DNA from: Vanilla planifolia
Taxonomy: Eukaryota; Streptophyta; Magnoliopsida; Asparagales; Orchidaceae
Assembly (NCBI GenBank): GCA_023846275.1
Contig: CM043875.1
Coordinates: 42,128,633 to 42,192,632 of the forward strand
Direction: 5' to 3'
DNA length: 64,000 nt
This document shows, piece after piece, positions 13,201-27,000 of this stretch; position 1 is the first letter of the stretch, and every line of letters starts with the position of its first letter. The position numbers and the translations under genes were made by a program. The notes beneath the pieces are model-generated. The model did no database searches. It had not been told where the DNA came from and saw only the letters and a program-made list of their open reading frames with translations.

Positions 13201-16200
13201 TCTCACAAGAGACACTCCAAGTAGAAATCCCAAACTTAAGCCTTACTAATAACAATTTTCAATGGAAAAAGAAGATCATGATGACTATCTTTAGGAATGG
13301 GTTCTGCGATGACAATTATACATTGTCATATGCGTGTTGTGATTTCCTCACTTTTGAGAAGCACTCTTGAGTGGTTCTACAAGTTTTTTCTCTAGCTTCA
13401 TCAATTGCTTCACAAATTTCATCCATGCATTCCAATTGGGTTTTGCAATTAGTGAATTATTGAAGAACTTGTTAACCATTTATTTAATGACATGTAGGAC
13501 AAGGATGAGCCCTTCTAACAATAATTGAAGAGGTTTGGTATTGAGGCAAGTTGGGCTGAGTTTGCCAAGAAGGTCAGGTTGATGGTCTTCATCAGGGCCT
13601 TTATTCTCAGGACCTTACCAAGTCATTTTCTCTCAAGACAATGTGTATATTTCAAGAAGATCATTAATGTATCATTAGCTAATTAGCTTGGAAAAGGATT
13701 GTAGCTTGCGAAGAGAAAAATATTACTCAAGCTGATCAAGAACCCCAAAGAAAATAAGCCTCATATCAGGGAATGCCTTCCTCCCTGGTAATAGTAGCAA
13801 CCTCATCCCCAGGGGGAATTGCTCAAATGATGACCATCTTCCTTGAGTTAAACACCTCGAGTGAACCTTATGACAAAGATAACTAAAGAGAAAATTCTAG
13901 TTGCCATAAAGAGACAGTCATTATTGAGCCCTTAAAAATCGAGAAAGCGAGCTCAAGCATGATCCCAAAAAAATTTGCAAATATCATCAATCCTTTGGGC
14001 CCAAAACAAAAGAATTTCATGCTCTTCGCATCATCAATACCCCTAATGAATGAGGGATAATTTCTACACTCCATTTAGAGCAAATCTTCGAGGCCAAAAA
14101 GCAACATCCTGAACATTAACAATAGCTTCAAGTGGTCATCCAGCACTAATTTGATCCAACTCTTTTTGGACAAATTACGAACAAAATAACGAAGACTCCC
14201 ATGGATGACAATGTCATCAATGTTATGTCTAGCAGAAATCAAGCCATCTCCTACAAATCTTCTCTTAATCAACTAAAGACTAGCCAATATCTATCAAGCA
14301 ACTCTTATCTCTATCTCACAATCTTAACATCCTTATAGATCTATTAGCCCTAAGGAACTCATACGACAATGCCTTGGTAATCATTGCTTACAACACCAAT
14401 CTCGTCCTTATTGATATGAGGAACTCTAAATGTAACGACTCGTCGCTGCAATCACCTAAAGGTACGAGTTTTTTTGCATTTTTTAGAATAATTTTCAACA
14501 ATTGAAATTGGAATATAAATATAAAATTGAATAGGACAAATTTAAAAACGAATTTTATTTCTTAACACGTAATGTTTGGAGCCCTGAATAATTTGTAATT
14601 AATTTTTTGAGTTATTAGTAAATAATATTTAAAAAATGTTTAATTAATTAATTAAAAAAAATCAGGATTTAAAGTATCTCGAAATTCCTTATGCACTCGA
14701 TAATTTTCCGAACGCAGTTCAACAACCCTTCTTCCAGACATGGTTAAGGTTTTGCGATTTGGCAAGGTTTTCGGAAGCAAATCAAATAAATTTCCAGACA
14801 AATAGGCAAGACCCAGTCACTAGACGACCACCGTGAAGGGATTGAGGTGACGATAGAAAGAGAGAACACGGGAGAAAAGAAATCCGGCAACATCACCAGA
14901 CTGGAACCATAATCGAGTGGGTAGCACGATCTCCTGTCGTCGGAAAACGAAAGAAGAGTATATTATGGCCTCGATTAAAAGCACGAAAGAGGGAAAAATA
15001 GAAAAGATAAATTTTTGTTAGTTTTCCAAACTTTTCCAATTGCATGTGGTATTCCGGGTTGTACAAGGTTCCCACCGGCAAGCATATGGCGTCGTTTTTG
15101 CCGCTAGTCAGTGAAAAAAACATCCAAAAAAATAAGGGATAAATCCAAAAAGAAAAAAAAAGTGTTGAGAGAAATATGACAAGAGGAAAATATCTTGTAA
15201 GTAAATATAAACTGAACAAAAAAATGATAAAAAATGTTGTATCTTATTTTGTAGTAGATTATTGCTAAAAAACAAAAAAAAGACTTTTTTATATAAAAAA
15301 AAGTTGCCTTGAAGGCAATAGACCAGGAAGACAATTTCTGTTAACAAGAACAGACATACGATGACAAGTTTAAATTTAAATATTTAATTAATGTTGATAC
15401 ATTTAACTGTAGGAATTGATTGAGATATTTAAATTCCATATAGAAAATGAAAAGAAAAAAAAGATAAAAAATTTGAGAAAGCATCTGAAACAAAAATAGG
15501 TGAATTTAATTATTTATAATGTCAACAAGTATAATTTGATTTAAATTAAATATAACATGATATTCATGATGCATGCATTGAAAAATTTGATATTGTAATA
15601 CACCTTAAAAAGAGAATAAAAAGATGAGCATATGATATGATATGTGTTGTGTGATAAAAATAACAAGGTTAAATACCGTAATGAAAAAAGAGATGAAAAT
15701 AGAACGTAAAATTTTACTGGACTTGTCTCCATGATTCATTGAGATATGATAAACACCAGCATAAGATGCTGGGCATCATAGGCATTAGTTTGATACCAAA
15801 CTATGATATTATATGAGATGTGATGAACACCAAAACAGGATACTGAACATTATAAGCACTAGTTTGATACTAAACATTATGAGACGAGATGGTATCAAAG
15901 ACCTCCTCCGATACCTCTTACACTTAGTGCAAGGACGAGGGACGAAGATGGAATGTGATATATATGGCTGACCAGCTATGCCTACAGGCATGCCTATAAG
16001 CAAAAGTTTAGAGATGATGAGATGCCACAAATAAGATGATACATGATTGGGATATGAGCGTACAGTCCTATGAGAATTATATGGGGCCCAATTATAAATA
16101 AAATGAAAGAAATAAAAAATAAATAAATAACATAAAACAAAAGAACAAAAATATGTGATCATATTTGATGTGTCTACAGCACATTAATATTCATATTTTT

Positions 16201-19200
16201 ATATGTCAAACATTCATGATATACATGTGACATCATGCTATTATATTATGTTTATCATAAATTTGCTATTTATTCATGTTGATCCACTTGCTAAGCATTT
16301 TATGCTCACTCCTACTTACATTCCAAGACATGTCACAGATCCACGAAGAGAGATTCATAGAGTGACATATAAGATGTATGAACACTCTTATATATGTTGA
16401 TTTTATTTGTTATCATGTTTCTGAGAATTTTTGCAAAACATAACAGGTATGTATGCACTTTATTTGTTGTAATGAAAAATTAGAAGTTATCAAAGTAAAC
16501 TTGTATCACTATTTCGGTACCCCATCCACAATAGTTTATGTTCTCACAATTAAGTGCTTAGACTCTGATCTGTCATCAATTAGGCGGTAATACTGGGGTT
16601 ATGGTGGGCAGGGCATGACGCTAAAGATGTCATCTTCCTTCATGCATATAAATGCATGAAAATGGCCAAGAGTTTTATCATATTCTTGGGAGGAAATTTG
16701 ACTGGATTCTTTGGAGTAGTGCATTACAAGAGTACTACCCACCTCCCTCTTACTCTCGTAGGAGAAGGATTGTTGATGCACATGACCACCTTCTTTGCCA
16801 TTAAGCCTCCATCCTTGTGCAACTACATCTTTTGGTTGACTATCTTCAATGTCTTCTAAATCATATCCCCAACCATACACTTGTCTTTGGAGTTACCTAG
16901 TCTCAATGGTATCTTGATCATATGAAAAGATTTTTTTTAATGCTATCATTTCTATCTAATCACCCTTAATGAGAGCAAAAAAAGATGAATGAAGAAAAAA
17001 AGACACCTAAAGAAATTGTCTTAGTCCTTATAGGAGATCACAATCTTTATATCCTTAGACTCCCATGATCCTAACAAGAATTTAACTATCTTTTCTCTAT
17101 TAAATGAAAATGAGATGACTATCACTCTCTCCCTTTTGATAGACTACAATCTATACACATATGCATAACATGAAGTAAGAAATAACCAATCTCAACATCA
17201 AGCACAAGTCTGTTTTTATCCAACAAAAGAGGGCATTCAATTTTGAGAAGAAAGAAATCATCAAAGTCGATGTCAAAAGACTCTTTGAGATTGACTTCAT
17301 CTACCATGTTCAATATCCATAGTAGCTTACCAAGTAGTTCTCATGAAGAAGCTCAGTGACAATCAGAAGATTACATTAATAATTTGAATACTACATGCCT
17401 AAAAGATTCAAACCTTCTTTCAAGAATCAACACATTGGTAGAGCCATAGTATGCTTCAGATATCGTGACTATCTCAATAATATATTAAGCTAACACCATA
17501 TTTGCTTGTTCAAGCCTAACGAAAAGAAAACTCATTCATTACTCACTAGGTAATTTTTATTATCAAGTAATGTCACTTGGCCTCAAGAATGGCCTCATCT
17601 TCTACAATTAACTCAGTTGTAACTACAAGGCTTATGTCAACGATATCCTAGTTAAGAGCTAAGCCTTCCAAGATCATCTAATAGATGTGAAGGTAACCCT
17701 CTAAACGTTGTCATCACCAAATACGCCTAAATCTACTAAACGCACTTTTAAAGCCACATACAACAAATTCCTTGGTTTCATAGTTTCAACAAAAGGCATC
17801 GAGGTGAATCCCAAGCAGATCAAAAGCCATCCTTAGCATACCCTTTCCTAAGAAGAGGATCAACATACAAAAATAGCTAGTTGGATTCCAAACTCAGCCA
17901 CTTCCTATCCAAATTTGCCAACCATTCGGTTCTTTTCATCAGAGTTCTCCACAACAAAGACCATAAGAAGTGGATGCCCAAGTGTGAACTAGCCTTCGAT
18001 ACTTTAAGGAACATCTCAGAATTTGTAATGCCCCAATTTCTATAACTGTGAAATTAGGTATATACATTTTATAATTTTGAGTAAAACTCATTAAGCAAAA
18101 AATTTTGATTATTGTCGCATAATTTTCAAAACTCTAGTTGATTTTTAATAAATCTTCAAAGTTATAGAGCTTTAAATAGAATTAATCTGATTTTTTTTAT
18201 TACTTAATTTGGAACTTAGGCTAAGAAAGATCATAAAGGGGCATTGTCTAGGAAGACTAGTGAAAGAAAGTCTCAATTTATTTGGGGTGAGTGCAGCAAA
18301 AACCTATCATTGAGAGAGAAAGAGAGATATTATAAGAGGGAAAAAGAGCAAAAAAGGGCAATCAAGAGCAGAGACAACGAGACAGAGTTAGGGCAAAACA
18401 AACAAAAAAGAGAAATCGTAACAAGAAATGTTCATAAGGCAGCAGGTGAGTTTCTTGGTCTCCTAGTTTCCCTAGCATGCATTATGAACAGTAAAGTAAA
18501 AGGGTCAAGCTTGTGTAAAAGGAAAAGTGCAGATTAATAAGCTTCCTAAGCAGATAAGGAAATAATATTTTGCTAAGAGTATTTCCAAGTGAGCCCAGCC
18601 TTAGTAATGATCCATTTTCTTTCCTAAGGACTTAGCTATTGTGTTTTTGCTTAAAACTAGCCAAGGTTCGACTGTAGAAGCTCTGCTAAGGTAAAGTGTG
18701 GTGAAAATGAAATTTGGTTTTACTTGCTGCTGTTAAGGAATTCTATCATTGTTCCTGCACAAAGAAAATGTTACCTCAAAGGTTGTAAGAAGAAAAAAAA
18801 AAACAACAAACAAAAACAGTACGGGCTGCAGCTAAAGCATAGTGAGAAAGAGAAGTTTCTTTAGATTGGGAAAGGGAAGCACCTATTGAGGCAAGCTTTA
18901 ATTTCAATTATAATTAACAAAATATTTCAATAAAGCTGTCAAGCAATTCTTAATGTGGGAAGGACTACTGTTATATTTCCAACAAGTGAAAAGCTGAGAA
19001 TATCAAAAAGAGTCGTCGAATTTTACCAAATTTAGAGAAAAAGTATTAAGGTTAGTATTAAATGTGCTTCCTTTTATTACCACTATTTATGCATTGCTAC
19101 AAACTACAAAGATTAATTAAAATAGTTGAAAAAAAAAGATTAAAAACAATAAAGTTAGATAAATTATGAATTTTCTTGTAAGAAATGAAGAGGAAAAAAA

Positions 19201-21013
19201 AGAAGAAAAGTTGAGAGATTATCGAGAATCCAAATATAGATAAATTTAATCAAATTGTAATGTAAGTATAATTAGTTCAACATTAAAAAATAATATCTAT
19301 TGTACATAATTACATGTTTTGATATATAATGAAATAGAAGATAAAAAGATAAATATGTGACATAATATGATATAAATATAAAAGAGTTAAACACCCTGTT
19401 TAAAAAAAAAGAATAAAAAATTAAAATTTTTTTTATCTTATCCCATGATTCCATGATATGTGATGACACATGATGCTGAGCATATTAAGCACTGGTTTTA
19501 TAACGGGCCATAAGATGGCATTAAAAATCATTTCCTTTACCACTAACATTTTGTGCAAAGTTGATATATGAAAATAATATATAATTGATATGACTGATCA
19601 ACTATAATATGTTTACAGGTAAAAATCTAAAGATAATATGATTAGATATTATACAGATATGAGATAAGATATGATAAAAATATGAAATACAATTTTATGA
19701 GAAAAATTTATGTCTAATTAAAATAAAATATAAAAATATAAAAAATAAATAAAAAAAGATATATATCATGTATATGAAATTTATTAAATATATGTGTGTG
19801 TGTGCACACTCATGTATTAAACATATTGTTCTTTCATTGCATTCTAAATATTGTTGAAATGTCATATTTATACTTATGTTTATAATATTTTAATATTGTA
19901 TATTATGTTATACCATATTATTTGTTAAATAAAGAATTTATTTACTGAGTATTGGATGCTCACTTCCTTACATTATAAGATATGTCATAGGTTTATAGAA
20001 AAATGTGCATAGAGTTGTGACATGTGATATGATTTTGAGTACAGTATTTTGTATGTATTAATTTTGTTAATATAGTGTTTCTAAGTTAAACTAGAACAAG
20101 TATGTATGTAATATGTTTTATTATAACTATGTTAATGCAAAGTGATTTGAATGTAAAGATAATAAGTTATTTTGTTTTGTCACCCTCATCTATTGTTGGT
20201 ATTGGAGTCTTGAATTTATGCTATTAAGCTTTTATTTTATTATATTGTTAGTAAATAATTACGATAAGTAATATGCAGCACAAAACACAACCCCTACAAT
20301 ACTCGATAACCCAAGATAAGGGAAGCCATTATTAGTTCATCTTTCGATGACCAATGCAGTAGTAAACATTGTCCCAGTTTGCAAAAAGGATGGAATGCAA
20401 AAGCTTGCCTGCTCCATTAGTCATGCTTTGAAGAATCATGAAACTTTTTATATCATCCACTTAATAAGCTAATACTAGCTCTAATCATTGTCTCTAGCCA
20501 GCTATGACCCAACTTCTAAACCAATGCGATTAAGGTTGTTACCAACACAATGCTACACAACATCCTCCATTCTACCAAAATATTTGATTTGCCTTCATAA
20601 ATTGGTTGTGGAGCTAAGGGACTATGAAATCCATTGAATCTCCATGAATTCTCAAGTCCTTATAGATTGTCTAGCCAATTAGCTTGCTTCAGAGCCTACC
20701 TCATTTAACATTCCACTTCCCACCCAGTCTCTTTTCAAAGCTTTGAAAGAACAAAGCAACAGCCTTGATATCGAATCTACCAATCTGGAATGTGTTATTA
20801 TTCAAAAAGACATCCACATTACCTTTGCTGCTGCCAACAATCAAATGGAGTATGAGACTCTCTTCAGTAGACTCCAACTTACAAAAGCCTCTTTGCCAAG
20901 TGGCTATTCATCTTCTAAGATTCTTAGCTATTGTTCAGGCCAAGTTCAAGGCTTCTTCGATACTCAAGATTCTACTCTCAAGAGGTACTGAGAATTAACA
21001 TAAAAATTTCTTT

Positions 21014-21044
<31 letters not shown>

Positions 21045-24000
21045 GGATATTCAAAAGAGGCACAAGCCCAGCAAAAGTACATTAATAGGTGCTATTCTCA
21101 CGGATGACCGAACATGTAATCTACCAGCAACAGCTTGATGAGCGGCTTGGGATATGAGGTCCCACTATTCCAAACGAAGTCGTTTCGGCAAGCAGCAAGT
21201 GCCACCCAGTCGGCAGGCTGATTACCTTCCCTGTATACATGTGTTATAGTAAGGGCGTCCAGATCACTAGCACAACGTATATTCTCAGCAATAGGTCCAA
21301 CCACAGGTGCGTTGGCAATAAGCTTTCGGATCGTCAGCACCGCCGTCATGGAATCCGTCTGCATCTCAATAGCACGGAACTGCGACAGGAACTTCCGCAA
21401 TAGCTGAAAGGCCTCAAGTACTGCCTGGACCTCCATCGCCTCACTTGCCTGAGAAACAAACCTCTTCCCCATCACCAGGATTGGCCTCCCCATATGGTCT
21501 CTCACTACTACACCAATACCTGCAGAATCCAGACCACAAGCAGCGTCACAGTTCACTTTAATCCATCCTGTGGGGGGGGGAACCCATCTATGGGTTACAG
21601 GCAGTTCGGGTGAACTGTACGGGTTCCCGCAGGACATGGATGAATGTAGGTTGCGCTGCTCAACTACAGCAATGATCTCCATCTTCACATTTCGTAATAA
21701 CGTCGCAAGGTTGCCAGGTGGAGCATTATGTCTATTCGCGTTCCTCCTCCCCCATATATAGTATAACGATGTAGCTAGAAATGCAGCGTGCGCAACTCCG
21801 ACCCCGTACCTTGCCGCCGGCGAACCAATGAAATCCATAAGCTGCCGGATGAAGTCACGGCTGGCGTCGTTGACCTCCCTCGCCACCTGGCTTTTGATTA
21901 TACTAATTTTCAATAAATTTCTCAAAATGAGAAGACAAATGCAATTAAACTTACCAAACTGGGGAATGTCGCCTAACCAATCCACCTGCTGTCCAAGTCA
22001 AGTAAAAGCTAGCTAAAGGTCATGTAAGTGTCTTTAGCACCAAAGTTGGTGGACCTGCTCATTAACTACCTTCATAATGGCCCCTTTACACCATCTCAAG
22101 ACAATGTTTGACAATCCAAACCCAAGCTATTCATGTTCTTATAGAAATTCATACTGACAAATGTGACATCCACTCAAGTTGTACTCTCCTAGCAAAGGTC
22201 CTTTAACAAAGCTATCATTGGCCTCCATCCAAAAAGATGCCCATGACTACACCCAACAATGTCATAAACATCAAGTTCATGCTAATCCTCAACATTGACC
22301 TCCTAGACACCTCTAATCCATCAATATCATGTGGTCGTTTGCAATATTGGAAATGGATTTACCCCTTCCCAACAATATCCAAGAACCACAAGCACCTCTT
22401 AACATTGGTTGATTACTTCTCCAAATAGATCAAGACAAAGTCCATAGTTGAGAAATACAAGTTTCTACAATATCAAATATTTTGTAGGATTGGTGTGCTG
22501 TTGGCAATAATGACCAACAACACCAAGATGTTATGGGTCGGAGACCTGCAGGAATTCTATCATTCCATTGGGACACAAATAAAGCATGTCACAGTGAGAC
22601 ATTCAAGAATGAACATAAATGCTGAATTTGTGAACAAGAACTTAATCAAGATCCTATGCCTAACACATTACAAACACACCTATTATTGGGGAAACACCAT
22701 GCTTATTGGTTGATGGGACAAAAGGGGTACTTCTCGTGGAGCTAGATTTTCCCACTCATTGAATCCAAATTGCTCTAGACAAGAATGGAGGTTCACTAAG
22801 CTAGTTACAGCTCAATGATGAAGCCAACAGCTTGGAGTTGAACATTCTTAAGGAGAAGCAAGTCCAGGCAGCCATGAGGCAACAAGAAAGGATACATTCA
22901 ACAAAGAAATATTTTAATCAACATGTTTGAAAGTATACTTTCTCTCATGGAAACCTTGAGCAATGCAAACGGAAAACTTCTCAATGTTTAAAGGGCATTG
23001 GCAAGCTAACCCTCAATAGGGGCGCTTACATTATCAAAGAAGTTGTCAAGCCAAGCACAATCAACCTACAAACTAAAGAAGGTGAAATACTTCCTCACAC
23101 TTTGGAATGGAGATGATCTAAAATTATAATGCCCATTAACCATCTCCTCATGTTGTTTCTTATGATGTTTTCTAATAGAAATTGTCAGTTACACTAAATC
23201 TCATTCATACTGCAAATCTGCTCTTTAACCTCCAATAAAGCCCAACCAACGGCTTAAGCATCATTGTCATGCTAGCCCTTTCCACACCTATGATGCAATA
23301 ATTGGGCAAGACAAGGCCAGAGGCTATGCCTCTCCTAATATGAGAACCATGACCCCATACTAGAGAATTGGGCCTTGAGGCAAGGTCTCTTCCCCTCTTT
23401 ATTATCACATCAATTGCCCTGAGTAACAGAAACTGTGACCAACTCACTTTACCTAAGCCTTGGGCCGTTCTGAGAGTAACTTCTCAAAACCTTAACAACC
23501 CTAGGCTCTTCTCTTAAACAATTTTCGATAGGAATAATACAGGACCATTATATTGTCTCTTTCCATATACTCTAAGCAACAATCTGCTCATGCATAAACC
23601 TCAATCTCTTAGTAAAATCCTAGCAACCCTAGGCACCACTCAAACATAGCTCAAAAGAAAGAGCATGGAATATTCAGATTGTCTCTCTCCAAGCCTTTTC
23701 AACCCTAGGCATCTCTCAAACATTGCTCAGAAGGAAGAGCATGGAATATGCAGATTGTCTCTCCACGCGTTTAGTGTTTCACACTAAGCAGCATAAGCTG
23801 CAACTCTGCTAGCACTGCCTAATTCCTAGACCTCCAGTAAAGACCTGACAACCATAAGCACCTCTCAAACACCACTAGAAAGAAGAATACAGGACCTATT
23901 CATGCACCTTTTCCCTCAAACCATCCCTCATGGCCCTGGCAACCTTAGGCACTTTTCAAGCCTAAGATAACCCACTATAGGAACCCTAGCCCTTCTCTTA

Positions 24001-27000
24001 TTAGGATGGTCACCATTCCCACTAGAAGGTCTATGGAATTCTCTGGTAGGCTTCGGCCTCTATTCATGTTTTCTCAATTTAGTACATTTGATGAAATTTA
24101 AAAGCTTATGAATAGATAATAGCTTTGGTGCCCTAGCAACAATCAAGGCAATTAGGATAAAGGACTACTCTCACCAACAAACTTTGTCATTAACTTTATG
24201 ATCAACAATATGCATAATGTTTGTACAAATTTGATTGCATTCAATTTATAAATACATCTACGATTTCTCTTGCATACACGAAAACACAAAGAACAAACAA
24301 CATATACATATAAACTTTTGTCACTTGTCCACATTCATAAATGAATGCTTCTCATTTGTTAGTCACTCAAACCATATATTTATAGTTTTCTTAAAATGTT
24401 AGAAATGGACATTCAAAGAATTTTGAAAGATTTGAGCAGGCAACTTCTATCATGTCAATTACAAAAATTCTATCCTTATTAATATCTTTCTAATTTATTT
24501 GGTAAGCAACAGCAACCCCTTCCAAATAGCTAAGGGCCTTGATTGCCCGAGATGCTCTCTTTTCCCCAACCCCATGGAATGTTCTTTGATGGTGGTGCAT
24601 AACTAACAACAACAACCTAAGAAGAGGCTGCTTACAAAAACTTTAGCTTCTCTCTTAACAGCTCATTATCCTCCTTAGCCTTCCAAAGTTCCTTCTTCCC
24701 CTTCCCTTCCATCATCTTCCACTCCTCCTAAGTCGCCACATCTCTTGTAATGCTTTATCCTAGACTACTTACTGTTCTGTTAAGACTCCCTTTAGTTCTT
24801 CCATTAAGCCTATTCCCTCTCCTTCTATCACCATTACTATACAAAGGATTAGATTAAACATCCATATCCTACAACCCCTCTATAATACATACTCCTCAAA
24901 CAATCTTCCCAATATTATATTAAAAAAATACAAAACTTGATAACATCTTCTATCATATGACAAAAATCAAATTTGGTTCTCCATGCCAAATGATAATATG
25001 TTGCATAATCCAATCCAAATAACTAATAACAGAATAACATCATAAACTACAACAAACAGAAAAACTTTACCACATAGATTCAAGATTTAAAAAATAATTA
25101 CTACTCACTAACACCTCTAAATTCTCCACTTTTTTGTCCATGTTAAATACTTTATTTTCTCCAAAGAAAAATCACCTCTAAAACCAAAAGTCAATATCAA
25201 TTTACAACCCAAACTACAAGTTCAAATTTTTATGCAATCTATTTCTGTTGAGATAAACAAAAGACAAACAAAAAGAGCTCTGAATAAACAACTAAAAGAT
25301 AATATTTTCCCTCCATTAAAGTGATTAAATTATGAAATCTTAGTTAGAAGAAACTTTAAAATTACATAAAGAAATATGACAATTGATACATAGATGTGAA
25401 TGAACTAAAGCATATAAAACCTATAAAAGTTGAAATTCGCAAAGAATGATCACCTTAACTAGTTCTTCAAGAAGGCGGGGTGCAAGTTCAAGCATGCGCT
25501 TAAAATCACTCTGCAGAGACGGAGACAAGATGGCTGACTCCCGTGTTAACTGAGTCTGAACCAACAGTTCCATCTGAAATTTTACTGTGAACAGTAAGGA
25601 AATGCTGATACAATCATATTGTAATTGTATCGCTGATTATCATCATTAAATTCTCTACCTTTACCAATGCCGGATGCTGCTTCCAGAATTTAGCTTGTTC
25701 TGTCTTGATATTCTTCAGGTCCAAATTCAACTCACTTCGAACAGCTACAAACAACTTCTGAAGTGGTTCAGTATCACTTCTCCGCACAGGCATTTCAACA
25801 TATTCTGCAGCCTTTATGAATACATCCATAACCTTGCTGTGAATTTAAAATAAAACACTTCAACAGGAAAAATTCAAGAAAAAGCCTTACAATTTAATGA
25901 GCATATATATATATATATATATATATACATACTCAAACAGGGAATCTTTCCATCTGAATATGGAGGCAACAAAAAAAATGGGGTGTAAAAACAAGAATCC
26001 ATTGATAAACTAAGAAAGGTCACAAACATGGGTGCAGAGTCAAAAACATAATTGTTGACAAACCAACCAAAGGTTAGATTTAAAACAATGAAATTGCAGA
26101 TCTTCATCATAGGTCAAGAATTAATAAAGCTAGTGGATCTTTTTCATAAATCAACATTTAATAAAGCTAGCACCAGATGTTTCAAAACACTTAATTGATT
26201 AGCATGAGGTAGGAAAACTAATTGGAAGGTATGCCAAATTTAAGTTCATAATGTGCTAAAAACGACAATTTCCTCTTTCAATATTTTTCATAAAGAATCA
26301 TAATTGCTAGTGTAAGGGTACCTTGATTTTGCTTGAAGTTTTCTGCTCAAAAGCCATTATTTTGCTCAGCTTAGGTACTTCGTAAAGCTAAAGCTAATGT
26401 GTAAAGTGAACTAGTTTAATTTAGCAAATTTTACAGAGTTTATGTGAACCCTCTAAAAGGAGTTGGCCCAAGGTAGTCCACATGAACTTGAAAAATTAGG
26501 CAAAAAACCATGAGCAATGAAAATGCTAGTGCAACAATAGTTGAAGACATTGCATCTCAGTTATGCAATAATATTCAAATGAGTTGGTGAGCATTTAGAG
26601 CAACAAAAAAAGCAGCTTAAGGATCAACATGTTACCATGCTTCTTAATCATACTTAATGAGCATAATCATGTTTTCTCTAAAATATGCTTGTATTCGACT
26701 TATGTCAAGTAATAACTCTCTCAAAAAGTTTAAGCTTATACATCCATCTTCTTTGCACAATTTGCATGTTACAGACAAATCATTTTTAAATGGAAAGCAT
26801 ATCTATTTTGAGAACTTATTTTGAAGGAAACAGCTAAAACAGGATCAAATATGAAGAATAGCTTCCACAAAAGCTTATTAAATGTTGTACAGTGTGCATG
26901 AAAGGAACAAAAAACATTCTTGGAAGAAAGCAACTCTTGCAGCAGATCATAAAATGTCATCTCCTATGGACTCCATAAGCTCCCTAGTTCATTTTGGGAA

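Larger units (their letters stand above)
12900..24000 (+). mobile_element. Tat-like Ty3/gypsy retrotransposon, decayed, host of nested insertions
   Basis: Plus-strand domains occur in order, all with stops and frameshifts. Gag lies near 13380-13780 ([11 protein letters not shown] resembles the conserved GLRPSHF motif). RT lies at 17220-18015 (FIYHVQYP, a degraded catalytic region, then [14 protein letters not shown]). A first RNase H lies near 20310-20700 ([31 protein letters not shown]). A second, archaeal-type RNase H lies near 20760-20990 ([21 protein letters not shown]). Integrase runs about 22040-22720. An integrase C-terminal-like region continues to about 23115 ([18 protein letters not shown]). 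RT plus dual RNase H is typical of the Tat lineage. It runs antisense to the host gene. Outer LTRs were not delimited. Confidence 0.8.
11376..25453 (-). other. Giant intron 7 of Sec63/ERdj2, 14,078 bp
   Basis: Donor AAG|GTGATC at 25453 and acceptor GCACGCAG|ATT at 11376 join LEELVK to IAVLPRN, exactly as the protein family requires. It holds a plus-strand Tat-like gypsy element carrying two LTR insertions and a LINE. Flanks 11376-12900 and 24000-25450 are AT-rich with no gene. Confidence 0.95.

Noticed and set aside
15104..15347. Phe-rich 76-79-aa minus-strand ORFs
   Set aside because: Poly-A/T driven frames inside solo LTR A.
18244..18537. 97-aa Lys/Arg/Glu-rich ORF on the plus strand
   Set aside because: Lies wholly within LTR B; low-complexity composition, no domain.
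21894..21985. N-terminal 30 codons of the LINE open frame
   Set aside because: They are antisense host Tat-element sequence that happens to be open; LINE similarity stops at about 21893.
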